Positions 8,841 to 15,960 of a stretch of 64,000 nucleotides of DNA are shown piece by piece. Location: positions 79,051 through 143,050 of the forward strand of contig NZ_JBQKGW010000007.1 of NCBI RefSeq assembly GCF_052118625.1, in the 5' to 3' direction. The notes beneath the pieces are model-generated. The model did not search any database, was not told where the DNA came from, and worked only from the letters and a program-made list of their open reading frames with translations. A program made the position numbers and the translations under genes. Within the stretch, counting starts at the first letter, position 1. Each line of letters opens with the position of its first letter. Source of the DNA: Porcincola sp945869225. Its GTDB lineage: Bacteria > Bacillota > Clostridia > Lachnospirales > Lachnospiraceae.

Positions 8841-10118
8841 ATGGAAAAGGCAACGGTAAGAAGCAATAGAGCTGGGATTGCGAAAAATGTGGTCCTGGCA
8901 GGAGTGCTGTGCAGCGCCATTGCGGCATGGTCCTTCACATCGGTCAACGCGTATGCTGCCGGCAGCAGTACAACCTCGCAGTCGGAGACAGAGGCACCGG
9001 CCCCCACAGTATCGGGAACGGACGTCGTGTTCAGTACGGATTATCCGGGTGTGTCCGTCAAGCCGGGAGACTCCACCACATTTTCCCTCTATCTGACGAA
9101 TGACGGGGACAAACAGGACACGGTTGAGCTGAGCGCCGCAGATCTGCCGGATGGCTGGACAGGAAGCTTCAAGGGCTCTTCCTCAGAGGTTTCGATGGTT
9201 CATGTTGAGGCTGCGCAGACGAAGGAGGCTTCACCGACACTGAGCTACGCGCTTTCCATTCCGGAGGACACAAAGGAGGGAACCTACAATCTGACGCTGG
9301 AAGCCAAGGGTGACAGTACGGACGCAAAGCTTCCGCTGACCGTCAAAGTTGACAAGAATGAGAAGGGTGTTGCGGCCGGCGAGTTTACGGCAGAGTATCC
9401 GGAGCAGCAGGGCGCTTCCTCCACAAATTTCAGCTTTTCCACGACACTGAAGAACAATGGGTCTGCGAACGCAACGTATGCGCTGGCAGCAGACAACGTT
9501 CCGGATGGATGGACCGTTACCTTTACACCGTCCGGGGCATCTGCACAGTCGGCTTCCGTACCGGTTGACGCAGGATCAAGCTCCTCCATCACAGTTGCAG
9601 TCACACCGTCCAAGGATGCCAAGCAGGGTGATTATGAGATTGACTGCACCGCAACATCCGGAGATGAGACTCTGAAGCTTCCGCTGACCGTCACGATCAC
9701 AGGTACATATGGGATGACCCTGACGACTCCGTCCGGGAATCTCTCTGCAAAGGCCTATGCCGGGGAAGGCAGGAAGGTCACACTCGAAGTCCAGAATACC
9801 GGGAATGTTGCCCTGAAGAATGTCCAGCTGATGTCCCAGGCCTCGACGGACTGGAATGTCGAGTTCGACAACAGCACCATCGATTCGATTGATCCGGGTG
9901 CGTCCAAGGAGGTGACCGCGACGATCACTCCGGCAAAGGATGCAGTGATCGGAGACTATGTCACCGCGATTACGGCGAAGAACGATAACGCAAGCTCAGA
10001 GGCGGATCTGCGCGTTTCTGTCCAGAATCATACTGGCTGGGGCGTTGTCGCCATCGTCATCATCGCAGCACTTGTTGTCAGCCTTTGGGCGATTATCCGC
10101 AAGTTCGGCAGGAGATAA
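8841..10118 (+). CDS. Membrane-anchored surface protein with NEW3-type repeats
   Basis: A 425-residue protein with an N-terminal signal segment (GIAKNVVLAGVLCSAIAAWSF...AYA), about three Ig-like repeats of the NEW3 type, and one C-terminal transmembrane helix (WGVVAIVIIAALVVSLWAII) ending in a basic tail. Each repeat has the pattern LTNDGD...DLPDGWT or LKNNGS...NVPDGWT with a closing GDYEI-like strand. The body should face outside with the tail in the cytosol. GGAG at 8830-8833 precedes the ATG. The ABC ATPase starts 4 bases downstream and the permease overlaps that, so this is probably the extracellular part of a three-gene transporter (inference). No substrate is indicated. Confidence 0.8.
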   Translation: MEKATVRSNRAGIAKNVVLAGVLCSAIAAWSFTSVNAYAAGSSTTSQSETEAPAPTVSGTDVVFSTDYPGVSVKPGDSTTFSLYLTNDGDKQDTVELSAADLPDGWTGSFKGSSSEVSMVHVEAAQTKEASPTLSYALSIPEDTKEGTYNLTLEAKGDSTDAKLPLTVKVDKNEKGVAAGEFTAEYPEQQGASSTNFSFSTTLKNNGSANATYALAADNVPDGWTVTFTPSGASAQSASVPVDAGSSSSITVAVTPSKDAKQGDYEIDCTATSGDETLKLPLTVTITGTYGMTLTTPSGNLSAKAYAGEGRKVTLEVQNTGNVALKNVQLMSQASTDWNVEFDNSTIDSIDPGASKEVTATITPAKDAVIGDYVTAITAKNDNASSEADLRVSVQNHTGWGVVAIVIIAALVVSLWAIIRKFGRR

Positions 10119-10121
10119 AAA

Positions 10122-11123
10122 ATGTCGGAAGATTATACAATCATCCGCACCAAAGACCTGACGAAGGCGTACGGCAGCAAGGTGGCAGTCAACCATCTCA
10201 ACCTCAGCATTAAAAAGGGAGAGATTTTCGGGCTGCTCGGGCCGAATGGTGCGGGAAAGACGACGACGATACTGATGCTGCTCGGACTGACGGAGCCGAC
10301 ACTTGGCAGTGCCGCGATCGACCGGCATGACTGCACGAGAGACTCGTTTCAGGTCAAGCGCATCACAGGGTATCTTCCGGACAATGTCGGGTTTTACGGG
10401 GACATGACCGGAAGGGAGAACCTCCGTTTCACAGCACGTCTCAATGGAGTGCCGGAGAAGGAGATTGATGGCAGGATCGACCAGCTGCTGGAGCGGGTCG
10501 GGATGACGTATGCCGGTAACCAGAAAACGAATACCTATTCAAAGGGCATGCGGCAGAGGCTCGGGATTGCCGATGTTCTGATGAAGGATCCGGAGGTCAT
10601 CATCATGGACGAACCGACCCTCGGACTGGACCCGGAAGGCATGCGGGAATTCCTGCAGCTGATCAAGCAGCTGTCTGTCGAGGACGGAAGAACCGTACTG
10701 GTGTCCTCCCATCAGCTCTACCAGATCCAGCAGATCTGCGACAGAGTCGGGATCTTTGTCGGAGGCAATCTGATCGCGTCAGGCAAGATTAACGAGCTGG
10801 GCAGGAAGATTGTCTCGGAAGGACATTATGTCCTTGAGATAGAAGTTGAGCCCTGTGATGATCGTTTCCTTGGCTTCATCGGAACGCTGGACGGCGTGAA
10901 GAAGGTGTCGAAGGAAGGTGAGCGCTTCATCATCGAGTCGGACAGGGACCTTCGGAAACAGATCACGGAGTTCCTGGGCGTGAATCACTACACGCTGCTC
11001 CACCTGCGTCAGAAGGGCGGAGACCTGGATGAAATTTACAGGGTTTATTTTGAACAGGCAGAGAAAGAGGAGGCAAAACATGTCAAGTCCGGTAAAGAGC
11101 ACGGCGGCAGAAAAAAAGTCTGA
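10122..11123 (+). CDS. ABC transporter ATP-binding protein
   Basis: ATPase of 333 residues from an ABC-2 type export system. Walker A is at residues 40-47 (GPNGAGKT). The signature block YSKGMRQRLG, Walker B VIIMDEPTLGLDP and the switch histidine in VSSHQL are all intact. About 90 residues beyond the ATPase core form a C-terminal accessory domain, as in drug and bacteriocin exporters. The gene lies 4 bases after the NEW3 protein and overlaps the permease by 44 bases, so the three are coupled. Confidence 0.92.
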   Translation: MSEDYTIIRTKDLTKAYGSKVAVNHLNLSIKKGEIFGLLGPNGAGKTTTILMLLGLTEPTLGSAAIDRHDCTRDSFQVKRITGYLPDNVGFYGDMTGRENLRFTARLNGVPEKEIDGRIDQLLERVGMTYAGNQKTNTYSKGMRQRLGIADVLMKDPEVIIMDEPTLGLDPEGMREFLQLIKQLSVEDGRTVLVSSHQLYQIQQICDRVGIFVGGNLIASGKINELGRKIVSEGHYVLEIEVEPCDDRFLGFIGTLDGVKKVSKEGERFIIESDRDLRKQITEFLGVNHYTLLHLRQKGGDLDEIYRVYFEQAEKEEAKHVKSGKEHGGRKKV

Positions 11124-12264
11124 GGCCGGGACAAAAAGACAAACCTCCGACAATCGTGCCTGGTTCGGAATGAAGCCGAAGAAGGAAAAAGGGCTCGATG
11201 CCGTCAGGGAGAAGGTTGACAGTGTAGTCGGGAAAATGGAGTCCCAGAAGGATCCTGAGCTGGAAGCAGCTGCCGAGGAGAGGCGTCAGGTACGCTATCA
11301 CAGTCTGGATGCGCTTTACAGGAAAGAGCTCGCAGACCATATCTGCAGCAAGCGTCTGGTCATCATCCTGGTAATTGTCGCGGCACTGTCGATCGCGAGT
11401 GTGTACGGCGCGCTGACAGGTATTAAATCGGCCATGGATGCGGCGGCTTCTGGGAAGGGCGATTCCTTTGACACGACCTTCATGTTCCTGAAACTGTATA
11501 CGACCTCCGGCAATTCCATTCCGTCCTATATGTCTCTGATCGCACTGATCGGGCCGTTCATCGGGCTGATTCTGGGATTTGACGCGATCAATTCAGAGAA
11601 GAGCAACGGGACGCTGAACCGGCTTGTCTCCCAGCCGATCTACAGGGATTCCATTATCGTCGGAAAGTTCCTGGCATCGGCAACGCTGATCACAGTCATG
11701 GTGTTTGCGACCGGTATCGCGGTTGGGGCGGCGGGCTTCCTTTTCTCCGGAATCAAACCGGATGGAGAGCAGATCGCGAGAGTGCTGATCTACCTGATCT
11801 ATACGATCGTGTATATCTGCTTCTGGCTGGCCATGTCAATGCTGTTTTCGGTTTTCACACGCCATGCAGCAACCTCTGCGCTGGCTTCCATCGCCCTCTG
11901 GCTGTTCTTTGCGATCTTCATGAGCCTGCTGGCAGGGATCATCGCGGACGGCGTGTATCCGGTCAGCACGGAGTATCAGCAGGCTGCCAATGCACTGAAG
12001 AATGCAAATCTGAACACAGGGCTGAATCGCATATCGCCGTACTATCTGTACTCAGAGGCGGCGTCGATTATCATGAACCCTGCGGCGAGAGCCATCAACG
12101 CGGTTTCCTATGCGCAGCTGGTCGGGGCCATCAGTGGATATCTGTCCCTGGGGCAGAGTCTTCTTCTGGTGTGGCCGCATCTGGTCGGGCTGCTGGCGCT
12201 GACATTTGTCTCATTCGAGATTTCCTATGTCGGCTTCATGAGGCAGGAGATCAGAGGAAACTGA
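11080..12264 (+). CDS. ABC-2 type transporter permease
   Basis: Membrane partner of the preceding ATPase, 394 residues from the ATG at 11080, which follows AGAGGAGG at about 11066-11073. The first 90 or so residues are charged and probably cytosolic. About six hydrophobic segments follow, starting LVIILVIVAALSIASVYGAL and ending LVGLLALTFVSFEISYVGF. A large loop between the first two segments fits the ABC-2 family, as does the motif NSEKSNGTLNRLVSQPIYR after the second. A longer start at 11029 would extend the overlap with the ATPase and lacks a good binding site. Substrate unknown. Confidence 0.9.
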   Translation: MSSPVKSTAAEKKSEAGTKRQTSDNRAWFGMKPKKEKGLDAVREKVDSVVGKMESQKDPELEAAAEERRQVRYHSLDALYRKELADHICSKRLVIILVIVAALSIASVYGALTGIKSAMDAAASGKGDSFDTTFMFLKLYTTSGNSIPSYMSLIALIGPFIGLILGFDAINSEKSNGTLNRLVSQPIYRDSIIVGKFLASATLITVMVFATGIAVGAAGFLFSGIKPDGEQIARVLIYLIYTIVYICFWLAMSMLFSVFTRHAATSALASIALWLFFAIFMSLLAGIIADGVYPVSTEYQQAANALKNANLNTGLNRISPYYLYSEAASIIMNPAARAINAVSYAQLVGAISGYLSLGQSLLLVWPHLVGLLALTFVSFEISYVGFMRQEIRGN

Positions 12265-12390
12265 CGCAGCAAAGCCTTCGGCAGTCTGATATGGGCTGCC
12301 GGAAAGGCAGAAGTATGGTTTCCTGTCTGGTGAGATGCGCGCCGGACGGCTGATGAAGGCTGTTGAACCCTGCTGAACCGTGAAAAGTCC

Positions 12391-12419
12391 TTGAACTGAG
12401 CCGTGAAATGGCATAAAAT
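12391..12419 (+). promoter_or_regulatory. Probable sigma-A promoter for efp
   Basis: TTGAAC (12391-12396), 17-base spacer, TAAAAT (12414-12419). It stands in the 230-base gap between the transporter and efp, about 75 bases before the efp start. No other structure of note is seen in the gap apart from a small hairpin near 12279-12301 without a T-run. Confidence 0.65.
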
Positions 12420-12494
12420 AAAGCGATGCATGGCGGAATCAAAAGATGCGATGCGATCTACGGATATGCGATAAGGACATAAGGAGGAATTTAT

Positions 12495-13052
12495 ATGGTA
12501 TCAGCAGGCGATTTCAGGAACGGCATTACACTGGAGATCGATGGACAGGTTATGCAGGTCATGGAGTTTCAGCATGTCAAGCCGGGCAAGGGAGCGGCAT
12601 TTGTCCGTACCAAGCTCAGGAATGTCATCGATGGCGGCGTTGTCGAGAGAACGTTTCGCCCGACTGAGAAGTTCCCGCAGGCAAGAATTGACCGCATCGA
12701 TATGCAGTATCTGTACCAGGACGGCGATCTGTACAATTTCATGAATGTTGAGACCTACGATCAGATTGCCATCAACAGCGATATCGTCGGCGACAGCATG
12801 AAGTTCGTCAAGGAGAACGAGAATGTAAAGGTCCTTTCCTACAACGGATCTGTGTTCGCAATCGAGCCGCCGCTGTTCGTTGAGCTCGAAGTCACTGAGA
12901 CTGAGCCGGGCCTGAAGGGGAACACTGCGACAGGTGCAACCAAGCCGGCAACCGTCGAGACAGGTGCGCAGATTCAGGTGCCGCTGTTTGTCAACACAGG
13001 TGATAAGCTGAAGATTGACACTAGAACGGGAGAGTATTTGTCCCGCGTATAA
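12495..13052 (+). CDS. efp: Translation elongation factor P
   Basis: EF-P, 185 residues, relieves ribosomes stalled at consecutive prolines. It has three beta-barrel domains: a KOW-like N-terminus, an OB domain, and an OB-like C-terminus ending GEYLSRV. The tip loop KPGKGAAF carries lysine 32, the position modified in Bacillus subtilis EF-P. AAGGAGG about 7 bases upstream gives a strong start. No modification enzyme gene is adjacent, so the modification type cannot be told. A strong terminator follows. Confidence 0.97.
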   Translation: MVSAGDFRNGITLEIDGQVMQVMEFQHVKPGKGAAFVRTKLRNVIDGGVVERTFRPTEKFPQARIDRIDMQYLYQDGDLYNFMNVETYDQIAINSDIVGDSMKFVKENENVKVLSYNGSVFAIEPPLFVELEVTETEPGLKGNTATGATKPATVETGAQIQVPLFVNTGDKLKIDTRTGEYLSRV

Positions 13053-13058
13053 TGTGAC

Positions 13059-13100
13059 AAAAAAAGGGGATCCGCGGATATCCGCGGATCCCCTTTTTTT
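13059..13100. terminator. Bidirectional Rho-independent terminator
   Basis: A perfect 13-base inverted repeat (GGGGATCCGCGGA at 13066-13078 and its complement at 13081-13093) is flanked by seven A on the left and seven T on the right. It can stop both efp and the convergent traX-like gene. Confidence 0.93.
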
Positions 13101-13122
13101 GCAAATGACAGACACTTCAGAC

Positions 13123-13881
13123 TTATGTGATAGTTGCGATACAGAGCCATCTGATCAGACCGAGAATCATCAGATGAACAGGATAGAAAAGGTAGAAAAA
13201 GTATTTCAGCCGCAGACCGCGCTTTCCATTGTACAGGTAGCAGAGAATAAACGAAGGCGGGGCATATGTTTCCCAGGCGATCGCGGCGGCGCCTGCAAAG
13301 CACTGAACCAGCCGTTCATCATGAAATAAGTACAGGACAACGATCAGGAAAACACCCCGGAAGCTGTAATCGGTCATGAGCCCCCTCGCGAAGGTCATTC
13401 CACACAGGGCAATGACCAGCCGGAGCATTCTCCGGGAACGGAACTGGTCCATCGTCCAGATGGTCCAAAGTCCGATCAGGAGCGTGAAATAAACATTCTG
13501 TTTCAGCGGGTAGAACCAGCCGGGCTTGAGGGCCAGGTCAAACGGAATCTCGGAGATCAGTGAGAAAAGAAAGAGCCGCTCCATATATTTGCGGACATCG
13601 TGCGTGTGATAGTAGCCCTCGACGATGAGAAAACAGAAGATGGGAAACGCAAGCCGCCCGATCTGACGCATCACGGTATAGACGGACAGAATCTGGTTGT
13701 AACGGGCGGCATTTGCCCGGATGGCGGGCTGATTCAGCAGCTGCAGGACAACAGAACCGCCGGTATGGTCGATCAGCATCGTGATGCAGGCAAACAGCTT
13801 CAGCGTGCTGGAAGACAGGCCATACCGGGAACCGGACAGGCCTGCCATCAGCCGGCTGTGTGAGACACGTTGTTCCTCCAT
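13123..13881 (-). CDS. TraX family membrane protein
   Basis: Polytopic protein of 252 residues with roughly seven or eight hydrophobic segments. LKLFACITMLIDHTGG near the N-terminus and RQIGRLAFPIFCFLIVEGYYHT are typical of the TraX family, named for the F-plasmid pilin acetylase. The chromosomal Firmicutes homologues have no settled role and probably acylate some other envelope component (inference). It is convergent with efp, sharing the terminator at 13059-13100, and divergent from surE. No conjugation genes are nearby, so this is not evidence of a plasmid. Confidence 0.85.
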   Translation of the reverse strand: MEEQRVSHSRLMAGLSGSRYGLSSSTLKLFACITMLIDHTGGSVVLQLLNQPAIRANAARYNQILSVYTVMRQIGRLAFPIFCFLIVEGYYHTHDVRKYMERLFLFSLISEIPFDLALKPGWFYPLKQNVYFTLLIGLWTIWTMDQFRSRRMLRLVIALCGMTFARGLMTDYSFRGVFLIVVLYLFHDERLVQCFAGAAAIAWETYAPPSFILCYLYNGKRGLRLKYFFYLFYPVHLMILGLIRWLCIATIT

Positions 13882-14051
13882 AGGAATCCTTTCGAAGTAC
13901 CGGCCCGTTTCGGACCGGTCAGAAATCAGAATGAACAGTCAAAAGTGTATCACCAATGCAGCTGGAAGAAAAGATGCCGGTGGCGTCTGCGTCTGAATTT
14001 CAGCCGGTCTTTCGCTGCAGTCCGAACGGCAGAGATAAAAGCATTTGCACT

Positions 14052-14080
14052 TTGCATATGAGCGGGCTGGCATATATAAT
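14052..14080 (+). promoter_or_regulatory. Probable sigma-A promoter for surE
   Basis: TTGCAT (14052-14057), 17-base spacer, perfect TATAAT (14075-14080). The predicted transcript start is near 14087, leaving a leader of about 80 bases before the surE start. Confidence 0.72.
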
Positions 14081-14169
14081 TCAGGGTGTCTTCTATGAAG
14101 GCAGAGTCAGGGCCATCTGATGAGCAGATGACGGAAAACAGGACAACCAGGAAAGGAACGGAGACGAAA

Positions 14170-14928
14170 ATGCTGAAAATACTTGTGACGAATGATGATG
14201 GGATCGACGCTCCGGGCATTGTGAAACTGGCGGCCTGTGCGGCAAAACTGGGGACAGTGACGGTGGTAGCACCGAAAAACCAGTGTTCAGGGATGTCGCA
14301 CCATATTACATTGAACCGGCCGATGGAACTGAAGGAGAGGCCGGATTTTCCCGTGAAGGGGGTGAAGGCTTACAGTCTTGACGGAACGCCGGCGGACTGC
14401 GTCAGGTCGGTTGTCCATGGGATGCTGGATCCGGACGCCGGGGAGAAGGGTGCCGGAACGGAGGCGTATTTTAAACAGAATCCGTATTTCCCCGATATTG
14501 TGTTTTCCGGGATCAATGCGGGCGCCAATGCAGGCTATGATATCGTTTATTCAGGAACGGTCGGAGCGGCGATGGAAGCAGTACTCTATGGAATCCCGGC
14601 TGTCTGTTTTTCCCAGGAACAGGCGGGATGTGATGAGGCTGCAGACCGGTATCTGGACCAGATCGCCGGAGAACTGATTCACAGACAGCTCCCTGCTGGC
14701 CAGATCTGGAATGTCAATTTCCCAAGAGTGGGTCTGAACGAGCTGAAGGGAATCCTGTATGACCGTGTGCCGGATCACTGGTGTATGTACCACGACTATT
14801 ATATCGAGCATGATGGATACGTGACCGTAACGGATGTAAAACGGACATCAGGAGCGATCGGGACCGATATCGGAGCCATTCTCGCAGGATACATCTCAAT
14901 CGGAGTTATATCCAATCCAGTCGTATAA
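14170..14928 (+). CDS. surE: 5'/3'-nucleotidase SurE
   Basis: Metal-dependent nucleoside monophosphate phosphatase of 252 residues. The N-terminal metal site TNDDG is at residues 7-11, followed by NQCSGMSHHIT and the conserved FSGINAGANAGYDIVYSGTVGAA block. The ATG at 14170 is chosen because the conserved LKILVTNDDG begins there; an in-frame start at 14086 would lie at the predicted transcript start and adds no conserved residues. It stands alone with its own promoter. SurE is usually linked to stationary-phase survival and nucleotide salvage. Confidence 0.94.
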   Translation: MLKILVTNDDGIDAPGIVKLAACAAKLGTVTVVAPKNQCSGMSHHITLNRPMELKERPDFPVKGVKAYSLDGTPADCVRSVVHGMLDPDAGEKGAGTEAYFKQNPYFPDIVFSGINAGANAGYDIVYSGTVGAAMEAVLYGIPAVCFSQEQAGCDEAADRYLDQIAGELIHRQLPAGQIWNVNFPRVGLNELKGILYDRVPDHWCMYHDYYIEHDGYVTVTDVKRTSGAIGTDIGAILAGYISIGVISNPVV

Positions 14929-15016
14929 GGGGGATACCCGCAGACGGGGCTGCGTGCGAAAGCGGAAAACGGCAGCTTTCCGGATGATTCGAAACTGTGA
15001 TTTGTTTGTGTACAGA

Positions 15017-15045
15017 TTCCAATAGAAGTTGGAAGGTGCTACAAT
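15017..15045 (+). promoter_or_regulatory. Possible promoter for the 15.2 kb gene
   Basis: TTCCAA (15017-15022), 17-base spacer, TACAAT (15040-15045). The -35 is poor and the -10 is good. The 241-base gap between surE and the next gene shows nothing else clear. Confidence 0.4.
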
Positions 15046-15169
15046 GAATCTGACAGCTGACGATTTTCGGTGATCATCATGGAGAGCTGATCCGGATACA
15101 TACGTGATGACGTTCATATCCGGGAATTAGGAAGCATGCAGGATAGAGTGACAGGGAGGAGGTCTCGAT

Positions 15170-15733
15170 ATGTCATTGCTGGATGATCTGGGCGGAAAGC
15201 TCAATAAACTGACCGGAAAGCTGAAGGACGCGGATCTGGGGGACAAGATCAGTGAGGTTGGAAATAATGTCGCGGATGCTTTGAGCATGGGTGCAAGGAC
15301 TGCTTATGGCAGGGCAAAGAATGCTGCCGAGGTCGGCGGCCTGAAACTCAAGCTGGCAGACGCAAGAAAGGAAGAGGCCGCTGCGTTTGAAAAGTTCGGA
15401 CGCAGATATATGGAGCTTCACAGAGAGGACGCCGATCCGGATCTTCTTGATGAGATTGAGTCAATCAAGGCGGCCGGAAGGAAGGTCGAGTCAATTCAAA
15501 GGTCCATCGAGGAATCAAAAGCCGCGCAGGCAGCTGCTGAGGCTGAGATGAAGGAAAAGGCTGAGGAACAGAAGACTGCCGCAGCGGAAGAAGACGCGGG
15601 TGATGAGTTTTCCGGGACGGTGACGGAGGAGGAGACTCCCGCAGAGCACACAGAAGAAGAGACCGCAGCGGAAGAAAAGAGCCCGTCGGAGCCTGAGAAG
15701 GCAGTCGATAACCAGACGGACGGGCAGAACTAA
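15170..15733 (+). CDS. Acidic coiled-coil protein of unknown function
   Basis: A 187-residue soluble protein without signal peptide or membrane segment. Residues 1-50 contain an amphipathic region (LGGKLNKLTGKLKDADLGDKI), residues 60-130 are strongly helical and likely coiled coil, and the last 60 are very rich in Glu, Ala and Thr and probably disordered. GGGAGGAGG stands 8-9 bases before the ATG. Own terminator at 15763-15801. I do not recognise a named family. The N-terminal half resembles short helical proteins often found as singletons in Clostridia. Confidence 0.7.
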   Translation: MSLLDDLGGKLNKLTGKLKDADLGDKISEVGNNVADALSMGARTAYGRAKNAAEVGGLKLKLADARKEEAAAFEKFGRRYMELHREDADPDLLDEIESIKAAGRKVESIQRSIEESKAAQAAAEAEMKEKAEEQKTAAAEEDAGDEFSGTVTEEETPAEHTEEETAAEEKSPSEPEKAVDNQTDGQN

Positions 15734-15762
15734 AAAACAGGATGAATCGTCTGTGACGGCAA

Positions 15763-15801
15763 GGTCAGGAATCCTTTCGAGCGGATTCCTGACCCTTTTT
15801 T
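15763..15801 (+). terminator. Rho-independent terminator
   Basis: Perfect 12-base stem (GGTCAGGAATCC at 15763-15774, complement at 15783-15794) with an 8-base loop and six T. Confidence 0.92.
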
Positions 15802-15834
15802 GTGCAGGCCGGAATGCCGGGCAGATACAAATTG

Positions 15835-15861
15835 CTAGCACTCACCAAAAATGAGTGCTAA
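15835..15861 (+). promoter_or_regulatory. CIRCE operator (HrcA binding site)
   Basis: TAGCACTC (15836-15843), spacer of exactly nine bases, GAGTGCTAA (15853-15861). The consensus is TTAGCACTC-N9-GAGTGCTAA; only the first base of the left arm deviates (C instead of T at 15835). It lies directly upstream of the htpG -35 box. HrcA would repress here and release on heat or unfolded-protein stress. HrcA itself is not in the window. Confidence 0.93.
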
Positions 15862-15868
15862 ATTTTCC

Positions 15869-15897
15869 TTGACTTTTGCCTCATGCAGAACTAGAAT
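15869..15897 (+). promoter_or_regulatory. Sigma-A promoter for htpG
   Basis: TTGACT (15869-15874), 17-base spacer, TAGAAT (15892-15897), starting 8 bases downstream of the CIRCE element. The predicted start is near 15904, with an untranslated leader of about 57 bases. Confidence 0.85.
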
Positions 15898-15960
15898 CTC
15901 TGCATATAAGGTCAGGTATGACCGCTTTCCAATTCATGAAATGCAGGAGGCGAAATCAAT

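Noticed and set aside
13015..13329. Frame over the efp terminator and the traX-like gene
   Set aside because: It runs through the terminator hairpin and antisense to a confident gene.
13123..13881. TraX homologue as evidence of a conjugative element
   Set aside because: Chromosomal TraX-like genes are common in Firmicutes; no transfer genes are near.
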